From Salinibacterium sp. (GTDB lineage Bacteria; Actinomycetota; Actinomycetes; Actinomycetales; Microbacteriaceae): a stretch of DNA of 64,000 nucleotides. The notes beneath the pieces were generated by a model that was not told the origin of the DNA, did no database searches, and saw only the letters and a list, made by a program, of their open reading frames with translations. A program made the position numbers and the translations under genes. The stretch spans positions 1-64,000 of the forward strand of contig JADGNA010000021.1 in NCBI GenBank assembly GCA_015234465.1, read 5' to 3'. Positions 26,478 through 34,516 of this stretch are shown here, one piece after another (position 1 is the stretch's first letter; every line of letters starts with the position of its first letter).

Positions 26478-27839
26478 CTAGACGGTGAAGTGGGCGAGAA
26501 GGCTGCGGCGCCCGAGGAGGCCGACGGGCTTGCCCTGGTTCATCACCATGAGCGTGCCGTGGTCGACGAGCCGGGACTCTGCGTCGTCGAGCGTCTCGCA
26601 CGCGCCGACGAGGGCGAGTGGCGGGCTCATGACCTTCGACACAAGGTCGTCGAGGCCATTCTCTGACTTGAGCAGGGCGGCCACGAGCGAAGCCTCCGAG
26701 ACACTGCCGACGACCTCGCCGAGCACGACGGGGGGCGCGGCCGAGAGCACGGGGATCGCCGTGTGGGGCGACTCCGTGAGCAGGCGTACCGCCTCGCGCA
26801 CGGTGCTGTCAGTGCGCACGTGCGGCAGGTCCTCAGCGCTTCCCGTGATGACGTCGGAGACCCGCTGGTCTTCGCCGCCCTCGGAGGCGCCGAAGCCGTG
26901 GCTGTCGACCCAGCCGTCGTTGAAGACCTTGCCGAGGTAGCCGCGTCCGCCATCCGGCAGGAGCACGACGACGACATCGTCGGGGCCGAGTTCCTTCGCC
27001 GCCTTGAGCGCCGAGACGACGGCCATGCCGCTCGATCCACCGACGAGGAGGCCCTCCTCGAGGGCGAGCCGCTTCGTCATGTCGAATGCCTCGGCATCCG
27101 TCACCATGATGATGTCGTCGACGACAGAGGGGTCGTACGCGCCAGGCCAGAAGTCCTCGCCGACCCCCTCGACGAGGTAGGGGCGTCCCGTGCCGCCGGA
27201 GTAGACGGAGCCCTCGGGGTCTGAGCCGATGACACGCACGGCCCCGTCGGAGACCTCCTTGAGGTAGCGGCCCGTGCCGCTGATGGTGCCACCCGTGCCG
27301 ACGCCCGCGACGAAGGCCGTGACCTTGCCCTCGGTGTCGCGCCAGATCTCGGGGCCCGTCGTCTCGTAGTGGCTGAGCGGGCCGTTCTGGTTCTCGTACT
27401 GGTTGGGCTTGAACGCGCCGGGTATCTCGCGGGCGAGCCGATCGGAGACCGAGTAGTACGACTCGGGGCTGTCCGGCGCGACGGCGGTCGGCGTCACGAC
27501 GACCTCGGCACCGTAGGCGCGCAGCACATTGCGCTTGTCCTCGCCCACCTTGTCTGGGCACACGAAGACGCAGCGGTAGCCCCGCTGCTGCGCGACGAGC
27601 GCGAGGCCAACACCCGTGTTGCCCGATGTCGGCTCGACGATCGTGCCGCCGGGCTTGAGATCTCCGGATGCCTCGGCTGCGTCGATGATCTTCGTCGCGA
27701 TGCGGTCCTTCGACGATCCGCCGGGGTTCAGGTACTCGACCTTGACCAGCACGGTCGCCGAGATCCCCTCCGTGACCTTGTTGAGCTTGACGAGGGGCGT
27801 GTTTCCGACCAGATCGAGGACGGTCTCTGCGTACTTCAT
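26478..27839 (-). CDS. cbs: cystathionine beta-synthase
   Basis: A 453-aa fold-type II PLP enzyme with a C-terminal CBS-domain pair (from about residue 330). The PLP lysine is Lys44 in PGGSSKDRIA; the PLP-phosphate loop is GVGTGGTISGTG. There is no N-terminal heme domain, as usual in bacteria. It condenses serine (or O-acetylserine) with homocysteine to cystathionine. The length and CBS tail separate it from plain cysteine synthases of about 310 aa. It is first in a two-gene operon with metB. Confidence 0.9.
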   Translation of the reverse strand: MKYAETVLDLVGNTPLVKLNKVTEGISATVLVKVEYLNPGGSSKDRIATKIIDAAEASGDLKPGGTIVEPTSGNTGVGLALVAQQRGYRCVFVCPDKVGEDKRNVLRAYGAEVVVTPTAVAPDSPESYYSVSDRLAREIPGAFKPNQYENQNGPLSHYETTGPEIWRDTEGKVTAFVAGVGTGGTISGTGRYLKEVSDGAVRVIGSDPEGSVYSGGTGRPYLVEGVGEDFWPGAYDPSVVDDIIMVTDAEAFDMTKRLALEEGLLVGGSSGMAVVSALKAAKELGPDDVVVVLLPDGGRGYLGKVFNDGWVDSHGFGASEGGEDQRVSDVITGSAEDLPHVRTDSTVREAVRLLTESPHTAIPVLSAAPPVVLGEVVGSVSEASLVAALLKSENGLDDLVSKVMSPPLALVGACETLDDAESRLVDHGTLMVMNQGKPVGLLGRRSLLAHFTV

Positions 27840-27993
27840 GGTCGGGCCAATCTACCAGCGTCATTCGCCAGCATCCGAGGCAACTTCCCACCCGCAAGCG
27901 GGAATATGGCCGCCGCCTTCACGTTGCGCATAGGGAGCCCTCGATAGGCTCATGCCTGCAGCCCTTGCCGACCGACCCGACAGGACCACAGCA

Positions 27994-28704
27994 GTGTCAC
28001 CTCGCGACAACACTCCCTCCGACGACGCCCCCGTGCCGCCCGCCGCCAAGAAGCTCACGGTCAAGCAGGAGCGCGAGCAGCGCCGCCTAGCCAAGGTCGA
28101 GGCCTTCAAGAAGCAGCAGGCGCGCGCCAAGCGCAACCGCATCATCGCCGTCACCCTCAGCTCGGTCGCCGCCCTCGCGGTCATCGCCGTCATCGTCACG
28201 ATCGTCGTCACGAGCGGCACCCCCAAGCGCAACCCCGACGACATCACGGTCGACGGCGTGCAGACCTGGGCCGACATCGACTACCAGCACGTCGAGACGC
28301 GGGTGGACTATGAGGCGCAGTACGGCATGAACCCGCCCGCGGGTGGCAGCCACAGCCAGTACTGGCTCAATTGCGGCATCTACGAGGAGGAGCAGCCCGC
28401 TGAGAACGCGGTGCACTCGCTCGAGCACGGTGCCGTCTGGGTCACGTACAACCCCGACGAGGTCGCGGGCGACGACCTGCAGGCGCTGCGCGACTCGCTG
28501 CCCAGCACCTACGTCATCCTCTCCCCCATCGCCGACCTCGACGCCCCTGTCGTCGCATCCGCGTGGGGCGCCCAGGTCAAGCTCGACGGCGTCGACGACG
28601 AGCGCCTCGGCGACTTCGTCGAGAAGTACTGGCAGTCGGGTGACGTGCCCGAGCCCGGCGCGCGCTGCGACGGCGTGATGGATGGCCCCGGCAAGGTTGC
28701 GTGA
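27994..28704 (+). CDS. DUF3105 membrane-anchored extracellular protein
   Basis: Predicted membrane protein of 236 aa. A basic cytoplasmic N-terminus with a short coiled stretch (KQEREQRRLAKVEAFKKQQ) precedes one membrane segment (IIAVTLSSVAALAVIAVIVTI region). The outside DUF3105 domain holds NPPAGGSHSQYWLNCG and AVHSLEHGAVWVTYNP; its conserved His and Cys suggest metal or redox chemistry, but no function is established. GTG at 27994 has AGGA upstream; ATG at 27952 is the alternative, but it sits right against a TAGGCT -10-like box. It overlaps the DUF305 gene by four bases. Confidence 0.85.
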   Translation: MSPRDNTPSDDAPVPPAAKKLTVKQEREQRRLAKVEAFKKQQARAKRNRIIAVTLSSVAALAVIAVIVTIVVTSGTPKRNPDDITVDGVQTWADIDYQHVETRVDYEAQYGMNPPAGGSHSQYWLNCGIYEEEQPAENAVHSLEHGAVWVTYNPDEVAGDDLQALRDSLPSTYVILSPIADLDAPVVASAWGAQVKLDGVDDERLGDFVEKYWQSGDVPEPGARCDGVMDGPGKVA

Positions 28705-29375
28705 GGCCTTTGGCACAGCGTGAACCGCGCCTCTCGACGAGGGCTCTCGTCGCCATCATCCTCGGTGGCGCGCTGCTCGCGGCCCTCGCGTTCGGCATCG
28801 GCCGCCTGAGCGTTCCGACGGCCTCGACGCCCTCGAACACGAGCGCGGAGGCGGGGTTCTCCCGCGACATGCAGGAGCACCACAACCAGGCGGTGCGCAT
28901 GTCGATGATCGTGCTGCAGGCGACGGACGACCGCGAGATCACGACCCTCGCCTATGACATCGCGACGGCCCAGCAGCAGCAGGCCGGCCAGATGTTCGGC
29001 TGGCTCGAGGTGTGGGGCCTGCCGCATGCTCCCCCCGAGCCGTCGATGACATGGATGTCGCGGCCGACGCTCGACGGCGGCGACCACGACCACGGCGGCG
29101 AGGGCGAGTCGGGGCACAGCCACATTCCGGGTGAGCCTATGCCTGGCCTCGCGACCGCGGAGCAGATGGCGGAGCTCGAGACGCTCGAGGGACTCGAGGC
29201 GGAGGTCTACTTCCTCGAGCTCATGATCGAGCACCACATCGGCGGCGTCGAGATGGCCGAGGCCGTGCTGGAGCGCAGCACCAATCCCGTCGTCACGAAG
29301 CTCGCGAGCGGCATGGTGACGGTGCAGGACAAGGAGATCGTCTTCATGAACGAGCTCCTCGAGGCGCGCCGCTAG
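28701..29375 (+). CDS. DUF305 exported protein with His-rich loop
   Basis: A 224-aa protein with an N-terminal membrane or signal segment (residues about 15-36) and a DUF305 domain. It shows the two hallmark motifs, FSRDMQEHHNQAVRMSM and MIEHHIGGVEMAE. Between the two halves lies a His/Asp-rich insert (DGGDHDHGG and SGHSHIPG) that could bind metal. DUF305 is a ferritin-like helical fold often found near copper genes, with the chemistry unknown. The start GTG overlaps the DUF3105 stop (GTGA), so the pair is translated together. Confidence 0.87.
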   Translation: MRPLAQREPRLSTRALVAIILGGALLAALAFGIGRLSVPTASTPSNTSAEAGFSRDMQEHHNQAVRMSMIVLQATDDREITTLAYDIATAQQQQAGQMFGWLEVWGLPHAPPEPSMTWMSRPTLDGGDHDHGGEGESGHSHIPGEPMPGLATAEQMAELETLEGLEAEVYFLELMIEHHIGGVEMAEAVLERSTNPVVTKLASGMVTVQDKEIVFMNELLEARR

Positions 29376-29397
29376 GAGCGCCCCGCGTCACCCGGCT

Positions 29398-29673
29398 TCA
29401 GCGGCGCGCGAAGAGTGCGCGCATCCGCTTCGCGACGCCCTCCATGGCGGGTTCCGGCTCCGCCTCGGCGAGGAACGCGATGTGCTGGCATCCGTTGCAG
29501 AGTGCGATCGTGCGGTGCTGCGCGAGCCCCGCGCCGTAGTAAGGGTTGGGCGTCGCGGTCATGCGCGAGCCGCACGAGGGGCACTCGAGTGCCGAGTCGG
29601 CATCGGCCGTGATGGCCGAGTAGTGCGCGGGCAGGGTGGTCTGAAGGGTCGCGACAGGCATGACAGTGCTCAT
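29398..29673 (-). CDS. small zinc-ribbon protein, unknown function
   Basis: A 91-aa protein from ATG at 29673 (MSTVMPVATLQTTLP). It has CPSCGSRMT and, about 30 residues later, CNGCQHIAF, which together make a four-cysteine zinc ribbon. The C-terminal tail is acidic then basic (EPEPAMEGVAKRMR). The longer ORF-track frame starts at 29796 in Arg/Pro-rich noise. There is no Shine-Dalgarno near the ATG. The upstream region holds repeated TTCGGGT words. It converges with the DUF305 gene. No function can be given. Confidence 0.65.
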   Translation of the reverse strand: MSTVMPVATLQTTLPAHYSAITADADSALECPSCGSRMTATPNPYYGAGLAQHRTIALCNGCQHIAFLAEAEPEPAMEGVAKRMRALFARR

Positions 29674-29864
29674 TTCGGGTAAGCGTGCGCCCTCGCACCG
29701 TTTCGGGTGGCGCGCGGCAGCGGTTCGGGTCGGGTGTCGTGCGGGTGGAACTGCCTGGACCTCGGGAGCATTTCGGGTACTCCCCTGCAGTCTCATGATC
29801 TCTCCGGCGGGACCAACCGGCGAGTCCCCTAAGCAGGGGGCACGCGAAGAGGCCGCATTCGGGT
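29674..29864. repeat. cluster of five TTCGGGT words upstream of the zinc-ribbon gene
   Basis: TTCGGGT occurs at 29674-29680, 29702-29708, 29724-29730, 29772-29778 and 29858-29864, all in the same orientation. Spacing is irregular (28, 22, 48 and 86 bases). It could be a protein-binding array or a degenerate short repeat. No gene is seen in this stretch. Confidence 0.45.
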
Positions 29865-30214
29865 CAGAGCGCCAGGTGTAACCTCAGGGCGTCATCCACG
29901 GCGCCCACCAGTTCGGCCGGCAGTGTCGCCACACGCCGGATGAGACGATCGGTGCTGATAGATCGCACTTGCTCTGCCTGTGCTTTGGAGTCCGCGGGAA
30001 GGCCCGTCTGCTCTCGCGACAAGAACACCTGGAAGGGATACACGTTCGCGACGTTCGTCGTCACCGGTACGACCGTCACTACGCCGCGACCGCGTCGATC
30101 CGCCGAGGAGTTCGCTGCGTTGTTGCTGACGATGATGACGGGGCGCACCTTCCCCTGCTCGTGCGCGACCGCGGGGTCAAGCGACGCGAGGTGGATCTCG
30201 CCACGAGCGGTCAC
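29864..30214 (-). CDS. MazF/PemK-like toxin
   Basis: A 116-aa protein of the MazF/PemK growth-inhibitor family, normally sequence-specific endoribonucleases. The typical N-terminus RGEIHLASLDPAVAHEQGK is followed by RPVIIVSNNAAN; the middle strand VVTVVPVTTN and the SISTDRLIRRV segment also fit. The start is GTG at 30214, overlapping the antitoxin stop by four bases (GTGA), so the toxin depends on antitoxin translation. Confidence 0.9.
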   Translation of the reverse strand: MTARGEIHLASLDPAVAHEQGKVRPVIIVSNNAANSSADRRGRGVVTVVPVTTNVANVYPFQVFLSREQTGLPADSKAQAEQVRSISTDRLIRRVATLPAELVGAVDDALRLHLAL

Positions 30215-30438
30215 TCCTTCTCACCGAGACCGTCGGCGAGCACGGAGCTCCAGAGCTCATCCTCGCCAGACGCTTCCCATTCCTGCCACGCTTCCGAATA
30301 GGAGTCGCTCATCGACGTCTGGCGCAGCGCTGTCACCGCCGCCCGAAGCACGGCGGAACGGGATTCGAACGCGCCAGACCGAGTCTGTTCATCGATGAAC
30401 TCGACGACATCCTCCGGAAGGCTCACGCTGAGTTTCAT
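30211..30438 (-). CDS. ribbon-helix-helix antitoxin
   Basis: A 75-aa partner of the MazF-like toxin. The N-terminal half is a ribbon-helix-helix DNA-binding domain (KLSVSLPEDVVEFIDEQT, then SRSAVLRAAVTAL). The C-terminal half is acidic and Trp-rich (SEAWQEWEASGEDELWSS), which would wrap the toxin. It is first in the pair. A palindromic operator array starts seven bases upstream of its ATG, and the gene should repress itself. Confidence 0.88.
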   Translation of the reverse strand: MKLSVSLPEDVVEFIDEQTRSGAFESRSAVLRAAVTALRQTSMSDSYSEAWQEWEASGEDELWSSVLADGLGEKE

Positions 30439-30444
30439 GCCATC

Positions 30445-30489
30445 GATGCTACCCGAGGTAGCATCCCGGTGCTACCGCGCATGCTACGC
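30445..30489 (-). promoter_or_regulatory. toxin-antitoxin operator array
   Basis: GATGCTACC (30445-30453) and GGTAGCATC (30457-30465) form a perfect palindrome around CGA. Two further half-sites, GGTGCTACC (30468-30476) and CATGCTACG (30480-30488), follow at 12-base spacing. The array lies directly upstream of the antitoxin ATG and reaches into the stop codon of the ABC exporter gene. Repeated half-sites fit cooperative binding of RHH dimers. Confidence 0.65.
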
Positions 30490-32349
30490 GCCAGCCACCT
30501 GGCGCTGGAACAGTGTCGCGTAAACCCCGTCGAGGCCGAGCAGCTCATCGTGCGTGCCCTGCTCCACGACGCGGCCGCCGTCAATCACGAAGATCACGTC
30601 GGCGCCCACGACGGTCGAGAGGCGGTGGGCGATCGCGACGGTTGTGCGGCCTCGGGCCGCCTCATCGAGCGCCGACTGCACGATGCGCTCCGAGACGCTG
30701 TCGAGCGCGCTCGTCGCCTCGTCGAGGATGAGCACGGCGGGGTCCTTGAGCAGCACGCGCGCGATCGCGACCCGCTGCTTCTCGCCGCCGCTGAGGCGGT
30801 AGCCGCGCTCCCCCACGACCGTGTCGTAGCCGTCAGGGAAGGAGACGATCGTCTCGTGGATGTTGGCCTTGCGGGCGGCCGCCTCGATCTGTTCCTGCGT
30901 CGCATCCGGTCTCGCGTAGCGCAGGTTCTCGGCGATCGTCGCGTGGAAGAGGTAGGTCTCCTGGCTCACGATGCCAACGTTGCGCATGAGGTCCTCGTGC
31001 TGCAGGTCGCGCACGTCGACGCCCGCGAAGCGCACGGTGCCGCTCGTCGCGTCGTGCAGGCGGGGCACGAGGTAGGAGACCGTGGTCTTGCCCGCGCCGG
31101 ACGGGCCGACGAAGGCGGCGTACTGGCCAGGCTCGATCGTGAACGAGACGTGCTTGAGGGTCGCGGGCGACGACTCGGGCGCGTCCGGGTAACGGAACAC
31201 GACCCCATCGAATTCGATGCGGCCGAGCTGTTCGCGCGGCACTGGCTGAGCATCCGGAGCGTCCTCGATCGAGGGCTTGAGATCGAGGTACTCGAAGATG
31301 CGGGCGAAGAGGGCGGATGACGTCTGCAGGTCGAGCGCGACCCGCATGAGTCCCATGAGTGGCCACATGAGCCGGGCCTGCACGGTCGTGAAGGCGACGA
31401 CGGTTCCCGCCGTGACGGGCACATCGCGCAGGATGAGCCATGCCGCGACGAGGTAGATGATCGCCGGGATGATCGAGAGGAACACCTGCACCGAGGCAAA
31501 GAACCACTGCCCGCTCATGGTCTGCCGCACCTGCAGTCGCGCCTGGCTGTGGTTCTCCTGCGTGTAGCGCTCGACCTCGGCGCGCTGTTGCGTGAAGCTC
31601 TTGGCGAGCAGGATGCCGCTGACGCTCAGCGACTCCTGCGTGATGGCGGTCAGGTTGCTGAGCGACTCCTGCGTCTGCGCCGCGATGCGCGCCCGCACGA
31701 TGCCGATGCGTCGCTGCGCGACGACGATGAGCGGCATCAGGATGACGGTCGCAATCGTCATCTGCCAGCTGAGCAGCAGCATGGCGACGAAGGCCGCGAT
31801 GACCGTCACGGTATTGCCGATGACACTCGAGACGGTATTGCTGAGCACGCCTGCGACGCCGCCGACATCGTTCTGCAGGCGGGACTGGATGACACCCGTC
31901 TTGGTGCGCGTGAAGAAGGCGAGCTCCATGCGCTGCAGGTGATCGAAGAGGCGCACCCGCAGTTCGGCCATGACCTTGTTGCCGACGGATGCCGTCAGCC
32001 ACGTCTGCCACACGCCAAGAGCAGCGGATGCCACCCACAGGGCGATCATGATGAGCACGAGTTCCACGAGCACGGGCACGTCGGGCCCGCCGCCGCCCGG
32101 GAACAGGCCGCGGTCGAAGGCCTGCTGCGTGAGCAGCGGCGGCGCGACGCTGAGGCCGGCGCCGATCAATACGAGCGTGATCGTGAGGATGAGGGCGCGC
32201 TTGTGGGGCGCGAAGAGACGACCGATGCGCGGCAGGAGGTCGGGCACCTTGGGCGCCTCGGCGTTCTCCCGGCGCTGCGCCTCTGGGTCCCCAGCAGAGA
32301 TACGGGTGCGCTGCTTCCCGTATCTGCCCGTGGGCCCGCCTGCGCTCAT
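30484..32349 (-). CDS. ABC exporter, fused membrane and ATPase domains
   Basis: A 621-aa half-transporter. The N-terminal tail is basic, a six-helix exporter domain spans about residues 50-345, and the nucleotide-binding domain about 380-620. Motifs are Walker A GPSGAGKTT, signature LSGGEKQR and Walker B VLILDEATSALDS with the H-loop AIAHRLS. It probably works as a homodimer, since no partner gene is adjacent. The substrate (lipid, drug or peptide) is not evident. The toxin-antitoxin operator overlaps its 3' end. Confidence 0.9.
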   Translation of the reverse strand: MSAGGPTGRYGKQRTRISAGDPEAQRRENAEAPKVPDLLPRIGRLFAPHKRALILTITLVLIGAGLSVAPPLLTQQAFDRGLFPGGGGPDVPVLVELVLIMIALWVASAALGVWQTWLTASVGNKVMAELRVRLFDHLQRMELAFFTRTKTGVIQSRLQNDVGGVAGVLSNTVSSVIGNTVTVIAAFVAMLLLSWQMTIATVILMPLIVVAQRRIGIVRARIAAQTQESLSNLTAITQESLSVSGILLAKSFTQQRAEVERYTQENHSQARLQVRQTMSGQWFFASVQVFLSIIPAIIYLVAAWLILRDVPVTAGTVVAFTTVQARLMWPLMGLMRVALDLQTSSALFARIFEYLDLKPSIEDAPDAQPVPREQLGRIEFDGVVFRYPDAPESSPATLKHVSFTIEPGQYAAFVGPSGAGKTTVSYLVPRLHDATSGTVRFAGVDVRDLQHEDLMRNVGIVSQETYLFHATIAENLRYARPDATQEQIEAAARKANIHETIVSFPDGYDTVVGERGYRLSGGEKQRVAIARVLLKDPAVLILDEATSALDSVSERIVQSALDEAARGRTTVAIAHRLSTVVGADVIFVIDGGRVVEQGTHDELLGLDGVYATLFQRQVAGA

Positions 32350-32410
32350 CAGGATCTTTCAACCGCCCGGGGCGCGGAAATATTCCGGATGCCGCGTTCC
32401 CCTGCCGCGG

Positions 32411-33358
32411 TCAGCCCTTGGTCGACCCGGCCATGAGCCCGCGCACGAAGTAGCGCTGCAGGCTGAAGAACACGATGAGCGGAACGATGATCGAGATGAA
32501 CGCGGCGGCCGGGAGCCGGTGCAGGTTGCGACCGTAGTTGCCCGAGAGTTCTGCGAGGCGCTGGGTCAGGGGCGCGACATCCACGCCGCCGCCCGAGAAG
32601 ACGAGCGCGACGAGCAGGTCGTTCCACACCCACAGGAACTGGAAGATCGCGAAGCTCGCGAGGGCCGGCATCGCGAGCGGCAGCACGATGCGGAAGAAGG
32701 TCTGGAAGTGGTTGGCGCCGTCGACCCGAGCCGCCTCGATGACATCGCCGGGGATTTCCGAGATGAAGTTGTGCAGCAGGAAGATCGCGAGGGGCAGGCC
32801 GAAGATCGTGTGGGCGATCCACACGGCGGGGAAGGTGCCGCTGATGCCGAGCGCGCCCGAGAAGATCTGCAGCAGCGGGATGAGCGCCATCTGCAGCGGC
32901 ACGATCTGCAGCGCGAAGACGCCGATGAAGATCGCTGCGCTGAAACGGAACTTGATCCACGCGAAGGCGTAGGCCGCGAGCGATGCCAGCACGAGGGGGA
33001 ACAGCGTGGCCGGTACCGCGACGACGATCGAGTTGATGAAGTACGAGGAGAGGTTCGCCGATGATGCGCCCTGGGCTGTCAGCACCTCGGCGTAGTTGTC
33101 GAAGGTGAAGCCCCAGTTCTGGAAGATGGTCCACCAGCCGGAGCCCTTGATCTGGTCAGCGGGGCGGAAGGAGGTGATGAAGAGGCCTGCTGTGGGGATC
33201 GTCCAGATGACCGCGATGATGATAGCGCCCGCCGTGGCCCACTTGGAGGTGAGCACCTTCTTGGCGCGGTCGGCCTTGCCTTCGGGGCGCTGGCGGCGCA
33301 CCTTCTTGGAGTTCAGCGGGGAGTCGAGGGCCGCCTCGGCGGCGTCGGTGGCGCTCAT
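32411..33358 (-). CDS. CUT1 sugar ABC importer permease (MalG type)
   Basis: A 315-aa MalG-family permease from ATG 33358, which overlaps the upstream permease stop (ATGA); the ORF-track frame is too long. It has six hydrophobic segments, and the cytoplasmic EAA loop is DVIEAARVDGANHFQTFFRI. It forms the channel with the MalF-type partner. The C-terminus VRGLMAGSTKG is the usual ending of this family. The operon ends here without an ATPase gene. Confidence 0.92.
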   Translation of the reverse strand: MSATDAAEAALDSPLNSKKVRRQRPEGKADRAKKVLTSKWATAGAIIIAVIWTIPTAGLFITSFRPADQIKGSGWWTIFQNWGFTFDNYAEVLTAQGASSANLSSYFINSIVVAVPATLFPLVLASLAAYAFAWIKFRFSAAIFIGVFALQIVPLQMALIPLLQIFSGALGISGTFPAVWIAHTIFGLPLAIFLLHNFISEIPGDVIEAARVDGANHFQTFFRIVLPLAMPALASFAIFQFLWVWNDLLVALVFSGGGVDVAPLTQRLAELSGNYGRNLHRLPAAAFISIIVPLIVFFSLQRYFVRGLMAGSTKG

Positions 33359-34398
33359 CGGATCTCCCTCTGCTTTCGCATTACTCGCACGTTGTACATG
33401 ATGATCGGCAGCACCATGATGAAGAGCACGACCGCCAGGGCGGCGCCCTGGCCCCATTCGGCCCGGTTGAAGGCCTGCGTGTACATCTCGTTCGCGACGA
33501 CGCTCGTGCCGTAGTTGCCGCCCGTCATGGTGCGCACGATGTCGAAGACCTTGAGGGTCGCGATCGTGATGGTCGTGACGACGACCACGAGGGTGCTTCG
33601 GATGCCCGGCACCGTGACGTTCCAGAACTGCTGCCAGGCGTTTGCCCCGTCGAGCCGGGACGCCTCGATGATCTCGGTCGGCACCGCCTTGATGGCCGCC
33701 GACAGCAGCACCATTGCGAAACCGGTCTGGATCCAGATCATGACGATGATGAGGAAGAAGGTGTTCCAGGGCGACTCGATGAGGAACTGCCGCGGTTCTC
33801 CCCCGAACCAGACGATGATCTGGTTGAGGAGGCCGATCTGCTCATAGCCCTCGGCGCGGTACTCGTAGATGAAGCGCCAGATGATGCCGGCCCCGACGAA
33901 GGAGATCGCCATGGGGAGGAAGACGAGGGACTTGAGCACCTTCTCGCCCGCCGACTTGTCGATGAAGACGGCGTATGCGAGACCGATGGTCGTCGAGAGC
34001 GCCGGCACGAGGAGCACCCAGATGATGGTGTTGAGCAGCACCTGGAGGATCTCGTCCTGCGTGAACATCCAGACGAAGTTCTGGAAGCCGATCCACTCGC
34101 CCTGGCGGTTGGTGAACGCGAGGTAGACGGTCTGGATCGCCGGGTAGACGAGGCCGACGAGGAGAAGCAGGAGCGCGGGGGCCACGAACGCCGTGAGTTG
34201 CACGACGTCGCGCATCTTCTTGGGCGTGCGGTCGGCAAAGAACAGCACGAGGCCGATGACGGCGGCGAACGCGGCGAGCCCGATGAAGAGCACGCCGAAC
34301 TTCTCGATCGTCGCCCCCCAGAAGTCTCCGCGTCGCGCTGTGGGCAGCACGTGCTGCACCGCCTCAGCGACCTGTGCGACCACCGGACCTACGCCCAT
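33355..34398 (-). CDS. CUT1 sugar ABC importer permease (MalF type, AglF-like)
   Basis: A 347-aa permease with an extra N-terminal membrane segment (about residues 33-53) ahead of the six-helix core. The EAA loop is EIIEASRLDGANAWQQFW. The overall look resembles AglF/ThuF alpha-glucoside permeases. It lies between the binding protein, after a hairpin-bearing gap, and the MalG-type gene. Confidence 0.9.
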   Translation of the reverse strand: MGVGPVVAQVAEAVQHVLPTARRGDFWGATIEKFGVLFIGLAAFAAVIGLVLFFADRTPKKMRDVVQLTAFVAPALLLLLVGLVYPAIQTVYLAFTNRQGEWIGFQNFVWMFTQDEILQVLLNTIIWVLLVPALSTTIGLAYAVFIDKSAGEKVLKSLVFLPMAISFVGAGIIWRFIYEYRAEGYEQIGLLNQIIVWFGGEPRQFLIESPWNTFFLIIVMIWIQTGFAMVLLSAAIKAVPTEIIEASRLDGANAWQQFWNVTVPGIRSTLVVVVTTITIATLKVFDIVRTMTGGNYGTSVVANEMYTQAFNRAEWGQGAALAVVLFIMVLPIIMYNVRVMRKQREIR

Positions 34399-34462
34399 GG
34401 TGCGCTCCTCATCTCTTCAGTGCCGCGTCGATGCCCGCGCGGATTGGATGTCGTTTCGGGAT

Positions 34463-34500
34463 GCCGTCGGCCCGCAGACGGGAGTCTGCGAGCCGACGGC
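34463..34500 (-). repeat. hairpin between CUT1 binding protein and permease genes
   Basis: GCCGTCGGCCCGCAGAC (34463-34479) pairs with GTCTGCGAGCCGACGGC (34484-34500) with one mismatch, around a GGGA loop. It sits 17 bases after the stop of the binding-protein gene. There is no T-run. It is the fourth example in this window of a strong hairpin directly after a sugar-binding-protein gene. Confidence 0.7.
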
Positions 34501-34516
34501 CGTGATGACGTGTCGC

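Noticed and set aside
27840-27993. Possible SAM or other riboswitch upstream of cbs or the DUF3105 gene
   Set aside because: The gap is short and GC-poor words do not form a recognisable aptamer; I see no conserved riboswitch core.
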